Source: Nisaea sp.
GTDB taxonomy: Bacteria > Pseudomonadota > Alphaproteobacteria > Thalassobaculales > Thalassobaculaceae
Assembly: GCF_034670185.1 (NCBI RefSeq)
Contig: NZ_JAXMNY010000002.1
Span: forward strand, 434,001-498,000
DNA length: 64,000 nucleotides
Reading direction: 5' to 3'
Position 1 is the first letter of the stretch. Each line of letters opens with the position of its first letter. This document shows positions 7,174 through 16,856 of the stretch, one piece after another. The notes under the pieces were generated by a model. That model was not told the origin of the DNA and did no database searches. It saw only the letters and a program-made list of their open reading frames with translations. Made by a program: the position numbers and the translations under genes.

Positions 7174-8685
7174 ATGGCCCGCGCGCCGATTGGCATGAGA
7201 ATACGAGAGAGACGGCGAAGCCTCGGGCGGACACAGGCCGATCTTGCACAGGCCGTCGGCATTTCCGCGTCATACTTGAACCTGATCGAACATGACAAAC
7301 GCCAGGTCGGTGGTGCACTCCTACGGCGACTGGGGGAGGTCCTTTCCGTCGGGATCGAGTATCTGGACGGCGCTGCCGAACGCCGGCTGATCCAGGACCT
7401 AGAAGAAATCGCAACCGACCCGGCCAATGCCGATGGCGAGACCGATCCGGAAAGCGCAACCGATCTTGTCGCCCGGCACCGTCCATGGGCCGGGCTGATC
7501 GTGAATATGCACAGAACCAACCTGGACCAGACCGCGACCCTGCATGCCCTGTCCGACCGCTTGCGCCAGGACCCTTTCCTCTCCGACGCCGTGCACGGCA
7601 TGCTCTCCAATATTGCCGCTATCCGGTCCACCTCTGAGATTCTTGCCAGCGTCGATGACGTCCCGGATGACCAGCGGACGCGGTTTCACCGCAATCTGGC
7701 GGAAGAAAGCGCGAAACTGTCCGATGTCGCCCAGGCCATGGCCGGATATTTCGACCGTGCGCCATCACGCCAGGGCTCCGTGACACCGGCTGAGGAGGTC
7801 GATGACTTCGTCCTGGAGAACCAGAATTATTTCGCGCCGCTGGAAGAAGCCGTAGAAAAACTCGGCGCACGCCTCGGGTGCGACGCGGTCGCTCCGGAAT
7901 TCGAATCCGCCGCCCACACGTTGCTCCAGCAGATCGGTAAAACACCGCTGCCCCTGCCCGACAGCACCGGACCGGCCCTGCCGGCAGCAACCCGGCGGTT
8001 CCGGGCGGCACGGGCGCTGGTAGTCGCGGCACTGACGGACGTGATCGAGGAAATCTTGCTGCACTCCCCCCTGCTGACCAGCGATGCGGCACTGGTCAGG
8101 GGGCGCCGCGCTCTGCAATCCTATGCTGCTGCAGCCCTGTTGATGCCGTACGACCGTTTCCGCGAGACAGCGATCGCCTGCCGGTATGATATCGACATGC
8201 TGCAATACCGGTTCAGCGCCAGCGTCGAGCAGGTTTGCCACCGGCTGGCCTCGCTCCGGAAACCCGGCGCGGAAGGTGTGCCCTTCGCCTTCATGCGGTC
8301 CGACCCGGCCGGCTTCATCACCAAGCGGCTGCCGCTGCGCGACCTGCCATTACCGCGCTACGGTGGCGCTTGCCCCCTCTGGGCTATCTATCGCGCCTTT
8401 CAGACCCCGGATCGGGTGTTCCGGCAACTGGCCGAATTTCCAGACCGCAGCCGCTTCCTGTTTTTCGCCAAGACCGTCGCCAAACAGGCCACGGGGTTCG
8501 ACGCTCCCCGGCACCTTGTTTCCATCATGCTCGGTTGCGACGCGCTCTATGCCCGCGACGTGATCTATGGCGATGGACTGGACCTGACGGCGAAGTCTGT
8601 ATCGGAGCCCGTCGGGTCCGCCTGCCGGGTCTGCACGCGCGAGGAATGCCGCCATCGGCAGGAACATCCGATCACTGGCGCCTGA
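7174..8685 (+). CDS. XRE-family regulator of the ScfR/RamB type (short-chain fatty acyl class)
   Basis: 503 residues. An N-terminal XRE helix-turn-helix (residues about 8-62, MRIRERRRSLGRTQADLA... then SASYLNLIEH) is followed by a long domain matching the IrrE-like (DUF955)/DUF2083 arrangement of ScfR, RamB and PrpC regulators. The C-terminal Cys cluster (CRVCTREECRHR) is typical of this group. The HExxH motif of true ImmA/IrrE proteases is absent at the expected place (SYAAAALLMPYDRF), so it should act as an acyl-CoA-responsive regulator and not a protease. It is transcribed away from the ABC importer operon, which it may control. Relatives control propionate, acetate or glyoxylate metabolism; the effector here is inferred only. 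Confidence 0.85.
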   Translation: MARAPIGMRIRERRRSLGRTQADLAQAVGISASYLNLIEHDKRQVGGALLRRLGEVLSVGIEYLDGAAERRLIQDLEEIATDPANADGETDPESATDLVARHRPWAGLIVNMHRTNLDQTATLHALSDRLRQDPFLSDAVHGMLSNIAAIRSTSEILASVDDVPDDQRTRFHRNLAEESAKLSDVAQAMAGYFDRAPSRQGSVTPAEEVDDFVLENQNYFAPLEEAVEKLGARLGCDAVAPEFESAAHTLLQQIGKTPLPLPDSTGPALPAATRRFRAARALVVAALTDVIEEILLHSPLLTSDAALVRGRRALQSYAAAALLMPYDRFRETAIACRYDIDMLQYRFSASVEQVCHRLASLRKPGAEGVPFAFMRSDPAGFITKRLPLRDLPLPRYGGACPLWAIYRAFQTPDRVFRQLAEFPDRSRFLFFAKTVAKQATGFDAPRHLVSIMLGCDALYARDVIYGDGLDLTAKSVSEPVGSACRVCTREECRHRQEHPITGA

Positions 8686-8792
8686 CGGAAACACGCAGAG
8701 TTGTTGCGCCATCGCCCGCCTGAGCTACACTCGAAATCAACCGGCATTGAAAAAACAGTCGGACTACTAACACGGCTATTGGGGGAAACGGC

Positions 8793-9164
8793 GTGACGAC
8801 ACGCGTCTTTATTGCGGAGGACGAGCCTAACATTCTCGAATCCCTGAGCTTCCTTCTGGGACGCGAGGGGTGGGAAGTGACCAGCGCGCTCGACGGAGAC
8901 TCCGCCCTGGAACAACTGAACGACGGCGCGCTGCCTGACGTGGTGATTCTCGACATCATGCTGCCGCATCGCAACGGATTTGAGATCCTGCGCCAGCTCC
9001 GCGCGTCTCCGCGCACACGGGAGCTCCCGGTCATCGTCCTGACCGCCAAAGGCCAGGAAAAGGACCGCAAGACAGCAGAGGAAATCGGCGCGAATGCATT
9101 CGTGACCAAACCCTTCTCTAACAAGGATGTCGTCGACCAGGTCCGCAGGCTGGCCGGGCTCTAG
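8793..9164 (+). CDS. Single-domain response regulator
   Basis: A 123-residue CheY-like protein, receiver domain only. Glu9-Asp10, phospho-acceptor Asp54 (VILDIMLP), Thr84 and Lys106 (VTKPF) are all present. The start is GTG at 8793 behind a GGGGGAAA ribosome site. It is three bases upstream of a small membrane protein gene, which overlaps the SSS-domain kinase gene, so all three form one operon. It is probably the direct phosphorylation target of that kinase. Having no DNA-binding domain, it would act through protein contact or as part of a phosphorelay. Confidence 0.9.
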   Translation: MTTRVFIAEDEPNILESLSFLLGREGWEVTSALDGDSALEQLNDGALPDVVILDIMLPHRNGFEILRQLRASPRTRELPVIVLTAKGQEKDRKTAEEIGANAFVTKPFSNKDVVDQVRRLAGL

Positions 9165-9167
9165 CCG

Positions 9168-9431
9168 ATGCGCCCCGCCTCGCCCAGCACAGCGGCCAAG
9201 TTTCGTGATGCCGCCTTCCTGCTCCCGGTAGCGGGATTCTTCCTGCTGCTGCCGCCCGTCATCGATCTGTTCACGGCACGGGTGAGCCTTTTCGGCATTC
9301 CGCTGATCGTTGCCTATATCTTTGGACTCTGGTCCGCGCTGATCACGATTGCCTTCTGGTTCTCCAACAGACTCCATGATCCGGAACCGCACGCGCCCGT
9401 GCCTCCGGATACATCCTCCCCGGGGCGCTGA
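9168..9431 (+). CDS. Small two-helix membrane protein, DUF3311-like
   Basis: 87 residues with two hydrophobic segments (about 20-36 and 43-63) and a polar proline-rich tail. The pattern LPPVIDLFTARVSLFGIPLIVAY resembles the small DUF3311-type subunits that precede sodium:solute symporter genes; that resemblance is by eye. Here it precedes a kinase with a symporter domain: its stop shares one base with the kinase start (TGATG). This placement suggests it associates with the symporter half of the kinase. It is free of charged residues in the membrane and has no signal peptidase site. Confidence 0.7.
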   Translation: MRPASPSTAAKFRDAAFLLPVAGFFLLLPPVIDLFTARVSLFGIPLIVAYIFGLWSALITIAFWFSNRLHDPEPHAPVPPDTSSPGR

Positions 9432-12160
9432 TGCTCTCCCCGAACCTGATATTCCTGACCTCGCTCGCCTATGTGGCGCTGCTCTTCATGGTCGCCTTCC
9501 TCGGCGACCGACAGGCGCGCTCCGGGAAGGCCTCCTGGATCCAGTCGCCGGTGGTCTACACCCTCTCAATCTCGGTCTATTGCACCTCCTGGACCTTCTA
9601 CGGCGCCGTCGGCTCGGCGGTCCGCAACGGGCTCGAATTCGCCACCATCTATCTCGGCCCGACGCTGGTGTTCATTGGCTGGTGGTTCCTGTTGCGCAAG
9701 CTGGTCCGGATCGGCCACATGCACCGGATCACATCCATTGCCGACCTGATTTCCTCGCGCTACGGCAAGAGCACCAGCCTTGCCGTTCTGGTGACCCTGA
9801 TCGCGGTGATCGGAACCACGCCCTATATCGCCCTGCAGCTGAAGGCGGTGACCACTAGCATCCAGGTCATTGTCGCCTCCGATCCGGGCAATCTAGCAAA
9901 CCCGCCAAGCAGCGACCCAGCCAACGAAATGGCCTTCTGGATCGCCGCCGGCATGGCGCTCTTCACGATCATTTTCGGCACCCGGACAATCGACGCGAAC
10001 GAACGTCATCACGGCGTCGTCGCCGCCATCGCGCTGGAAGCACTGGTCAAGCTCTTCGCGCTGATCGCGGTCGGGCTGTTCGTGGTCTTTGCGCTGGCGG
10101 ACGGGCCGGCCGACATCTTCAGCCGGGACGCCGCGCGCATCCTGCAGACCGAAGACATGTTCGACGCGCGGTGGATTGCGCTCACCTTCCTGTCCGGAAT
10201 CGCCATCATCTGCCTGCCGCGCCAGTTCCAGGTCACGGTCGTGGAGAATACCGGCGAGGATCAGCTCCGCATGGCGTCCTGGCTGTTCCCGCTCTACCTG
10301 CTGCTGATGAGCCTGTTCGTGCTGCCGATTGCCATCGGCGGCCTGACCGTTCTGCCCGAGGGCTCCAACCCGGACATGTTCGTGCTCACCCTGCCGATGT
10401 CGGTCGATCAGGATTTCCTGGTGCTGCTGGCTTTCCTCGGCGGGTTTTCCTCGGCGACATCGATGGTCATCGTCGCCTCCATCGCACTGTCGACCATGAT
10501 CTCGAACCATATCGTCATGCCGATCGCGCTCCGCACACCGTGGACGTCGATCGAGCGCAGCGGCGATGTCCGCCGCCTGCTGCTGATCAGCCGTCGTATC
10601 AGCATCGGCGTCATCCTGCTGCTCGGTTATCTCTATTTCCGGCTCAGCGGCAAGTCGGATGCGCTGGCCGCCATCGGCCTGATCGCCTTTGCCGGTGTCG
10701 CCCAGTTCCTGCCTTCCCTGCTCGGCGGCATCTACTGGAAACGGGCGACCGCCAGCGGCGCCAAACTCGGTCTGCTGGCTGGTTTTCTGCTCTGGGGCTA
10801 CACCCTGTTCCTGCCGAGCTTCGAGGGCGATCTGCTGCTCTCGGCCAGCACCATCGAGCACGGCCCCTGGGGCCTCGAGCTGTTCCGCCCGCAAGCTCTC
10901 TTCGGCCTGACCGGCCAGGACCCGCTGGTCCATGCCATGTTCTGGAGCCTCGCGACTAATACAGTTCTCTTCATCGGCGGCTCCCTGCTGTTCGAGCCGA
11001 AACCACTGGAGCGTCTTCAGGGCACGCTGTTCGTCGACGTGTTCCGCACGCCGGCGGGCGATGAGCACCGCTTCATCCAGCGCTCCGCCTCGGCGGAGGA
11101 TCTGTTCATCCTTGCTCAGCGAATTCTCGGATCAACCGAAGCCCAGCGCGTGTTCCGCGAGTTCGCCGAGGGGCAGGGGCTGGAGGGCGATTTCCCGCAA
11201 CCGACCGATGCCTTCATCGCGCATCTGGAGCGGCGTCTGGCCGGCTCCATCGGGGCCGCCTCTGCCCGGGCGATGATCTCGCGCATCGTCAGCGGCGAAA
11301 CCATCAGCCTCGACGAGCTGATGCGGATTGCCGACGAGACCGCGCAACTGATGGAATACAGCCAGGAGGTGGAGAAGAAATCGCTCGAGCTCGAAGCCAC
11401 CGCGCGCGAGCTCCGGCGGGCCAACCAGCGGCTTACCCTGCTGGATGCGCAGAAGGACGATTTCCTCAGCCAGGTCAGCCACGAGGTCCGCACGCCGATG
11501 ACCTCGATCCGCTCCTTCTCGGAAATTCTGCTGGAAACCCGCGACCTGTCGAGCCCGCAGAGCCAGAGATTCCTTTCCATCATCCACGAGGAAAGCCTCC
11601 GCCTGACCCGGCTGCTGGACGAGATCCTGGACATGAACCTGATGGATCGGGGAGAGGCCTCCTGGAACCTGCACGAACTCGACGCAGCCGTGCCGCTCAT
11701 CCGGGCCATCGAGTCCTGCCGCGGGCTGGCGCAATCCACCGGCAGCGCAATCCTGCTGGACGAACCACTTCGCTCGGCACTGGTTGATGCGGACCCGGAT
11801 CGTCTGCAGCAGGTGGTCATCAACATCCTGACAAACGCCATCAAGCACAACACGTCACCGAAACCGGAAGTACGGATCTCCGGCAAGCTGATCAACGACC
11901 AGTACGAGATCGAAATTTCCGACAACGGTCCCGGGATACCGAGCCATCTGCGGCCATTCATTTTCGAGAAATTCCAGCGCGGCGCGGCCCAGTCCTCGAC
12001 CGGCGGCATCGGTCTTGGTCTTGCCATCAGCAAGGAAATAATGAAGCGCCTCGGCGGCACTCTGGCACTGATCGACGACCGGCGGATCGGGACATGCTTC
12101 CGCATCACCCTGCCGGCAAAACGGGTACCTCCGCAGCAGCAGGAACGCGAAGCCGGCTAA
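9431..12160 (+). CDS. Hybrid sodium:solute symporter-sensor histidine kinase (CbrA/CrbS-like)
   Basis: 909 residues in two halves. Residues 1 to about 490 form a 12-13-helix sodium:solute symporter (SSS) domain. About 500-610 is a linker, followed by a coiled coil near 640-675, a HisKA domain with phospho-acceptor His684 (QVSHEVRTPM), and a HATPase domain with intact N-box (NILTNAIKHN), G1 (DNGPGIP) and G2 (GGIGLGLAIS). Architecture matches CbrA/CrbS kinases that sense nutrients (histidine or acetate) by transport or transport-like binding. It is coupled to the upstream small membrane protein and response regulator. Its stop codon overlaps that of the convergent GGDEF gene by four bases. The transported or sensed solute is not known. 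Confidence 0.9.
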   Translation: MLSPNLIFLTSLAYVALLFMVAFLGDRQARSGKASWIQSPVVYTLSISVYCTSWTFYGAVGSAVRNGLEFATIYLGPTLVFIGWWFLLRKLVRIGHMHRITSIADLISSRYGKSTSLAVLVTLIAVIGTTPYIALQLKAVTTSIQVIVASDPGNLANPPSSDPANEMAFWIAAGMALFTIIFGTRTIDANERHHGVVAAIALEALVKLFALIAVGLFVVFALADGPADIFSRDAARILQTEDMFDARWIALTFLSGIAIICLPRQFQVTVVENTGEDQLRMASWLFPLYLLLMSLFVLPIAIGGLTVLPEGSNPDMFVLTLPMSVDQDFLVLLAFLGGFSSATSMVIVASIALSTMISNHIVMPIALRTPWTSIERSGDVRRLLLISRRISIGVILLLGYLYFRLSGKSDALAAIGLIAFAGVAQFLPSLLGGIYWKRATASGAKLGLLAGFLLWGYTLFLPSFEGDLLLSASTIEHGPWGLELFRPQALFGLTGQDPLVHAMFWSLATNTVLFIGGSLLFEPKPLERLQGTLFVDVFRTPAGDEHRFIQRSASAEDLFILAQRILGSTEAQRVFREFAEGQGLEGDFPQPTDAFIAHLERRLAGSIGAASARAMISRIVSGETISLDELMRIADETAQLMEYSQEVEKKSLELEATARELRRANQRLTLLDAQKDDFLSQVSHEVRTPMTSIRSFSEILLETRDLSSPQSQRFLSIIHEESLRLTRLLDEILDMNLMDRGEASWNLHELDAAVPLIRAIESCRGLAQSTGSAILLDEPLRSALVDADPDRLQQVVINILTNAIKHNTSPKPEVRISGKLINDQYEIEISDNGPGIPSHLRPFIFEKFQRGAAQSSTGGIGLGLAISKEIMKRLGGTLALIDDRRIGTCFRITLPAKRVPPQQQEREAG

Positions 12161-13275
12161 GCCTGCAGAACCATTTTCGGTTCCGCGGGTTCCGCGCTCG
12201 GGCGGTCGGCACGCTCTACACGATTTCGCCCCAGATCCTTCGCCCGGTAAAGCGCCTGGTCGGCGGCGCTGTACATCTCGCTCCAGCCTGCCCCTGCCTC
12301 TGCTCCCGTAATGCCGACGGAGATCGTCACACCACCGGCGGAGATGGGCGTCTCCAATGGGCCGACGTCGAAATGCGTCACGTCGATCAGCCGGCGCAAC
12401 CGTTCCGCCGCGACACTTGCACCGTCGACATCCGTACTTGGCAGGATTACCGCAAATTCCTCGCCACCAAACCGGTACACAGTGCCGCCATCGACCAGAT
12501 CCATGTTCCCGACATCGTGGTGAATCTCACGTGCTAAGAGCGTCAGAATCGCGTCTCCCACCGCATGTCCATAGCGGTCGTTCACCTTCTTGAAGTGGTC
12601 GACATCTATAAGCAGAAGGCTGAAGCCTGCGCCGTCGCGCTCAAGACGCCGGAAGCCGAGCTCAATGTCGTCCTGCAAGGCACGGCGATTCTTCAGGCCG
12701 GTCAGCTGATCGGTTCTGGTCTGGTCCTTCAGCAACGACAAAAGCTCGAAAAGCCGCGCCCGGAACCGCAGAAAGGACAGCCCGAAATATCCCGAAAAGA
12801 TCGCTACGAAAGAGAGGCCCAAATACGCCCGGTCCGGGATCTGGCCCTGCCGCGCGATCAGAAAGGCCACTACTGTCACGACCAGCCCCACCCAAATCTC
12901 ACGACGGGAGAAGGCGAGGGTCATCACGGCAATCAGTGCGACGGGAAGATAGAAAGCCACGTTATGTGGCTCCACCGCGTGCGACAAGGTCGCGATCCGC
13001 AACACCAGAAACAGCAGACCAACCTTGAACGCATGGCGCAGTGTCGGATCGTAGCGGCGCATGCTCAGCCAGTACCCGATAGCAAGAGCCGTCAATGAAA
13101 CCCTGATAGCCTGCAACCAGAGCGGCACACTCAGGAACCAGTCGGAATTCAGTATGAGTTCCATGCAGCCGAGAATGGACGCCGCGGCGAACAGCCCGCG
13201 CACGTAACTGAAATACTCTTGACTGTACCGGGAGCTACCCTCGTCAGTGGCGATTGGTTTCTCGTCCATAGGCAT
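12157..13275 (-). CDS. Membrane-bound diguanylate cyclase (GGDEF)
   Basis: An N-terminal block of about six transmembrane segments is followed by a GGDEF domain. The active site is GGEEF at residues 270-274 of the chosen start, so synthesis of c-di-GMP from two GTP is expected. The RxxD inhibitory site five residues upstream is not present (DLVD instead), so product inhibition is probably absent. The frame is open to 13479, but that extension is atypical; ATG at 13275 or 13269 starts a polar leader before the first helix. The ribosome site is weak (TAGAG), so the start is uncertain. It converges on the SSS kinase gene, with stops overlapping. Confidence 0.85.
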   Translation of the reverse strand: MPMDEKPIATDEGSSRYSQEYFSYVRGLFAAASILGCMELILNSDWFLSVPLWLQAIRVSLTALAIGYWLSMRRYDPTLRHAFKVGLLFLVLRIATLSHAVEPHNVAFYLPVALIAVMTLAFSRREIWVGLVVTVVAFLIARQGQIPDRAYLGLSFVAIFSGYFGLSFLRFRARLFELLSLLKDQTRTDQLTGLKNRRALQDDIELGFRRLERDGAGFSLLLIDVDHFKKVNDRYGHAVGDAILTLLAREIHHDVGNMDLVDGGTVYRFGGEEFAVILPSTDVDGASVAAERLRRLIDVTHFDVGPLETPISAGGVTISVGITGAEAGAGWSEMYSAADQALYRAKDLGRNRVERADRPSAEPAEPKMVLQA

Positions 13276-13635
13276 CTCTAGCACGCCAAACGCAACATCG
13301 GGTCTCTCTGCAAATGACCGTTCTCGGGGGGCCCCGCTCCGCCATCTGCTCATTCTGGCAAAAGAGCAGGTCACGCGATCAATCTGGACTATCCATAGGA
13401 CACAGTAAAAAGCAATTAGGTCAGATTGTAGCCCAAGGCTTTCAGGCAAAGAATAAGGACCGAGGGAAAATCGCAGCATTCCGCACGGTGCCCGGCTTTC
13501 GGTCTGAGGGGATCCAACCGTTGCGAATCGCCTTGGCGCTGCCCCATATCCCGGGAAAGGGCGCCTCCTTAACTCTTTCGTGACGAATTTGATTAAAGAT
13601 TGGCTCAGAGACCAAAGAAAATTTGGAGTAGCCCA
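13276..13635. other. Divergent intergenic region
   Basis: About 360 bases between the GGDEF gene (minus) and the second histidine phosphatase (plus). It must hold both promoters. I see no clear sigma-70 boxes, repeats or additional gene; the minus-strand frame extending the cyclase upstream to 13479 lacks family-like sequence. Confidence 0.5.
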
Positions 13636-14274
13636 ATGTTTCTGAGTGTCATCCTCACGGTTTTCTTAATCGGGTTGCCTCTGCAAACAGCTCAAGCTTC
13701 TCCCGAAGGAGATGCTTCAAACTCCAGCAAAAACCTGATCGATAGCGCTCTCATAGACGAGCTCCGCGACGGCGGGTTTATCCTCTATATCCGGCACGCT
13801 GCGACAGATCACGATATTGCGGATAGCGATCGTGAAAACCTGGCAAACTGCGAAACCCAGAGACCGCTCTCCGAACTGGGCCGCGAACAATCGCGCAAGA
13901 TTGGCGAATCCTTCGTAAAGCTCCGCATTCCGGTCGCAAAAATTATCGCCAGCCCGTACTGCCGGGCAAAACACACCGCAATCCTTGCCTTCGGGCGGGC
14001 CGAACTGAACCATGACCTCAAATTCTCACTCGGATCAGGAAGCGACGAATCCGAACGGCATGCCGATGTTCTGCGCGCCCTGCTGGCCGAGGAACCGGCT
14101 ACCGGCACAAACACGGTCATCGCAGGCCACACTGCCAATCTGCGCGAAGCGTCCGGCGTCTGGCCCAAACCAGAGGGCGTTACCGTTGTTTTCGAACCGG
14201 ACGGGGCCGGGTCCTTCCGCTACCGCACAGCAATCCACCCAGACAGCTGGCCGCTCACGGCCGCTCAACAGTAG
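13636..14274 (+). CDS. Exported histidine phosphatase family protein (second copy)
   Basis: About 212 residues from ATG at 13636, which has GGAG eight bases upstream; the frame is open from 13600 but the later start gives a clean signal peptide (MFLSVILTVFLIGLPLQTAQA). Catalytic RHA is in YIRHAATDHD and the second His in VIAGHTANL. It shares with the protein at 1047-1637 the CETQRPL feature and overall length. It is the first gene of an apparent operon: the kinase GTG start follows eight bases after its stop. A periplasmic phosphatase coupled to a sensor kinase suggests it generates or removes the signal. Substrate unknown. Confidence 0.82.
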   Translation: MFLSVILTVFLIGLPLQTAQASPEGDASNSSKNLIDSALIDELRDGGFILYIRHAATDHDIADSDRENLANCETQRPLSELGREQSRKIGESFVKLRIPVAKIIASPYCRAKHTAILAFGRAELNHDLKFSLGSGSDESERHADVLRALLAEEPATGTNTVIAGHTANLREASGVWPKPEGVTVVFEPDGAGSFRYRTAIHPDSWPLTAAQQ

Positions 14275-14282
14275 GACGTCCT

Positions 14283-16733
14283 GTGATATCAAAAAAACAG
14301 CGCGGCCGGCGGTTTCGATTGGGATTGAAGACCTGGGTTTTTGTCGCCCCGATCATCACCGTGCTGATCTTCGCCGGGTTCTTGATCGTCGTTCTCCAGA
14401 CCAACAGTGCGGAAAGGCGGGCGCTGGAGCGGATTCAGACGACCGCCATTTCCCGGCTCGGCCAAGTGACATCGCTCGGCGAAAGCGTTGCCGCCGTCCA
14501 CCTTGAGATGCAGAGCGTCCTCGGCCGGGCCGTTGAGCTTGATGAGGGCGAACTCTACGATCTGGCGCGCCCTCATATGAACCGGCTCCACGACATCAAG
14601 GAGGAGCTGAAAAGCGTTCTGAGCACGCTGGACCCACAAACCCTCGATGGCCGACTGTTCGGACAGCTCGCGCAGAATTTAGAGACATTCCACGAGGACT
14701 ACATCTCAGCCGTTCTGATGACCTCGGTGAATTTGGGTGTCCATGCAGAGCAGATGCGGCGCACGAACGAACGATACCAGGAGGTCTTCCACACCCTGGG
14801 CGAGCTGACGAATGTGAATTTGCAGGACAATTCGGATGCCTCCGAGGCCTACACCGCTTTTGACCGGCGCCTGACACAAACACTTCTCGCCGGTCTGGCA
14901 CTCAGCGTTCCACTGTCGCTGCTAATCTCATGGTTCATAAACCGCCTGATGTCGCGGGACCTGATCGGCGCCATAAGGGCCATGGGCAATCTGGCAAAAG
15001 GCCAGCCGTCTGAATTCCTTCCGGACCAGAACAGGACCGACGAGATTGGGGAGCTGGGACGCGCGATCTCCTATTTCGAGGATATTCTGGACCAGCTTCG
15101 GCAAGAGGTTTCAGAGAGAGAACGAAGCGAGACCCAATACAAAGGACTTTTCGACAGCGCCGGAGACGCGATTTTCGTCTTTGAGAACCGCAGATACACC
15201 GCCTTGAACAAGAAGGCCGAGGAAATGTTCGGTCTCGAGAGCGCACAAGTCATCGGCAAGCCTCTTGGCAGGCTCTCTGGCAGCGTTCATGGCACACAAG
15301 AAAGATCCGTCGAAATCCTGAACGAGATTTTTGACGAAGCCCGCAAGGGAGTTCCGCAGGTCGTCCAATGGCGCGGCAGAAAGCTGGATGGCACCGAATT
15401 TCCGACGGAACTCACCGTGACAGCCTTCGAGGGCCCCGACCAAACAGAGATCGCGCAATTCATGGTCCGGGACATCAGCGAGAAAATCGAGGCTGACAGG
15501 CTCAAGGAAAACATGACCGCCGAACTTGAGCGGATGGTGTCAGAACGCACGGAGGACCTGCAACGTGAAATTGTCGTCCGTCACCAAGCCGAAAAGGCGC
15601 TTGAAATCGAACGAAAGACTCTGGAAGCCGTCGTTGACTACGCGCCGATCGGCATGATTCTGCTCGATACTGAAAACCGCGTTCGCCTCACCAACAACTG
15701 GATCAGGAAGGCGCATCAGTTTCCGGACGAGATCTGCACTCCAGGCACGCCCTATATCGAGATTTTGAAGCACATTCACACCAGCAAGAGGAATCTGCAG
15801 CGCGACCCGAAGAAGTTGGAGGAAATTCTGTCCGAACGGACCGCTCTTCTCGAGCGACGCGAAAACAATGTGTTTGAGGACATTTTGCCCGACGGGTCCT
15901 ATCACAAGGTCGAGCGCCGCTTTGTCGACGACGTCGGGTGCATTGTGACCAATACCGACATCACGGATCTGAAGAGCGCCCAGAACGAGTTGGTACGTCA
16001 GGAAAAAATGGCGGCGCTTGGTGCGCTTGTCGCCGGTGTCGCGCACGAAGTGAACACACCGCTCGGGATTTGTGTCACCGCCGCGAGCCACGTGGCGGAT
16101 ATCGCCCGGGAGTTCAACAGCGAGATCCAGAGTCCGGAAGGCCGGTTAACCCGTGGACTGGCGATCGAACGCCTTTCAAATATCGGCAACGGGCTCGAAA
16201 TCGTGGAGCGAAACCTCAATCGAGCCGCCGAGCTCATCAAGAACTTCAAGCTCGTCGCGGTGGACCAGACCGCTGATGACGCCCGGGAGATCGAACTGGG
16301 GACCTATGTTGAAAGTACGATTCAAAGCCTTTCAGCCGAGACCAAGCGGCGGGGTCTCACAATCAAAATCGCGGAGCCGGCCGAAGGCCTCAACCGGCTT
16401 ACCTTCCCTGGTGCTATCGCACAGATCCTGACCAACCTCATCATGAACGCCGGAATTCATGCCTACGATTCAAACGGCGGCGAAATCGAAATAGAGGTCG
16501 AGAGACTGCAGAGCGGGGCCGATCGGATTTCAGTTCGCGATTTCGGCAAGGGAATGGACGAGGAGACCCGCACCCAGATTTTCGACCCGTTCTTTACCAC
16601 CCGGCGCGCCAACGGCGGCACCGGGCTCGGGATGCATATTGTTTTCAATCTGGTGACACAGCGTCTGGGCGGAAAGATCAATTGCCGCAGCAAGCCCGGA
16701 GAAGGCACGGAGATCGAGGTTATTCTGCCTTGA
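14283..16733 (+). CDS. Sensor histidine kinase with HAMP and two PAS domains
   Basis: 816 residues from a GTG start with an AGGA ribosome site just after the phosphatase. Two transmembrane helices (about 18-40 and 200-222) bracket a helical periplasmic sensor of about 160 residues, followed by HAMP, PAS 1 (about 285-400), a coiled coil, PAS 2 (about 440-560), HisKA with His588 (GVAHEVNTP), and HATPase with N-box (NLIMNAGIHA), G1 (DFGKGM) and G2 (GGTGLGMHI) intact. The FFTTR segment places it in the group related to NtrB/ZraS-like and phosphate-type kinases. No partner regulator is adjacent; the gene downstream is a GAF-GGDEF cyclase. Confidence 0.9.
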   Translation: MISKKQRGRRFRLGLKTWVFVAPIITVLIFAGFLIVVLQTNSAERRALERIQTTAISRLGQVTSLGESVAAVHLEMQSVLGRAVELDEGELYDLARPHMNRLHDIKEELKSVLSTLDPQTLDGRLFGQLAQNLETFHEDYISAVLMTSVNLGVHAEQMRRTNERYQEVFHTLGELTNVNLQDNSDASEAYTAFDRRLTQTLLAGLALSVPLSLLISWFINRLMSRDLIGAIRAMGNLAKGQPSEFLPDQNRTDEIGELGRAISYFEDILDQLRQEVSERERSETQYKGLFDSAGDAIFVFENRRYTALNKKAEEMFGLESAQVIGKPLGRLSGSVHGTQERSVEILNEIFDEARKGVPQVVQWRGRKLDGTEFPTELTVTAFEGPDQTEIAQFMVRDISEKIEADRLKENMTAELERMVSERTEDLQREIVVRHQAEKALEIERKTLEAVVDYAPIGMILLDTENRVRLTNNWIRKAHQFPDEICTPGTPYIEILKHIHTSKRNLQRDPKKLEEILSERTALLERRENNVFEDILPDGSYHKVERRFVDDVGCIVTNTDITDLKSAQNELVRQEKMAALGALVAGVAHEVNTPLGICVTAASHVADIAREFNSEIQSPEGRLTRGLAIERLSNIGNGLEIVERNLNRAAELIKNFKLVAVDQTADDAREIELGTYVESTIQSLSAETKRRGLTIKIAEPAEGLNRLTFPGAIAQILTNLIMNAGIHAYDSNGGEIEIEVERLQSGADRISVRDFGKGMDEETRTQIFDPFFTTRRANGGTGLGMHIVFNLVTQRLGGKINCRSKPGEGTEIEVILP

Positions 16734-16856
16734 GACCGTCGCGCACGTTCAGGGAAATCACAGATCGTCATGGAGGGCGCGGCAGCACTTCCATTGCCGC
16801 AGCGAGCAGGGCGACTATCTTAACCGTTCCCTCTTCGCCGGACGAGGAGTCCGTAC

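Noticed and set aside
7174..8685. Antitoxin or ImmA/IrrE-type protease regulator
   Set aside because: No HExxH motif and the C-terminal Cys cluster fits the ScfR/RamB group.
9893..11068. 391-codon minus-strand frame
   Set aside because: Antisense to the SSS kinase gene; low-complexity shadow.
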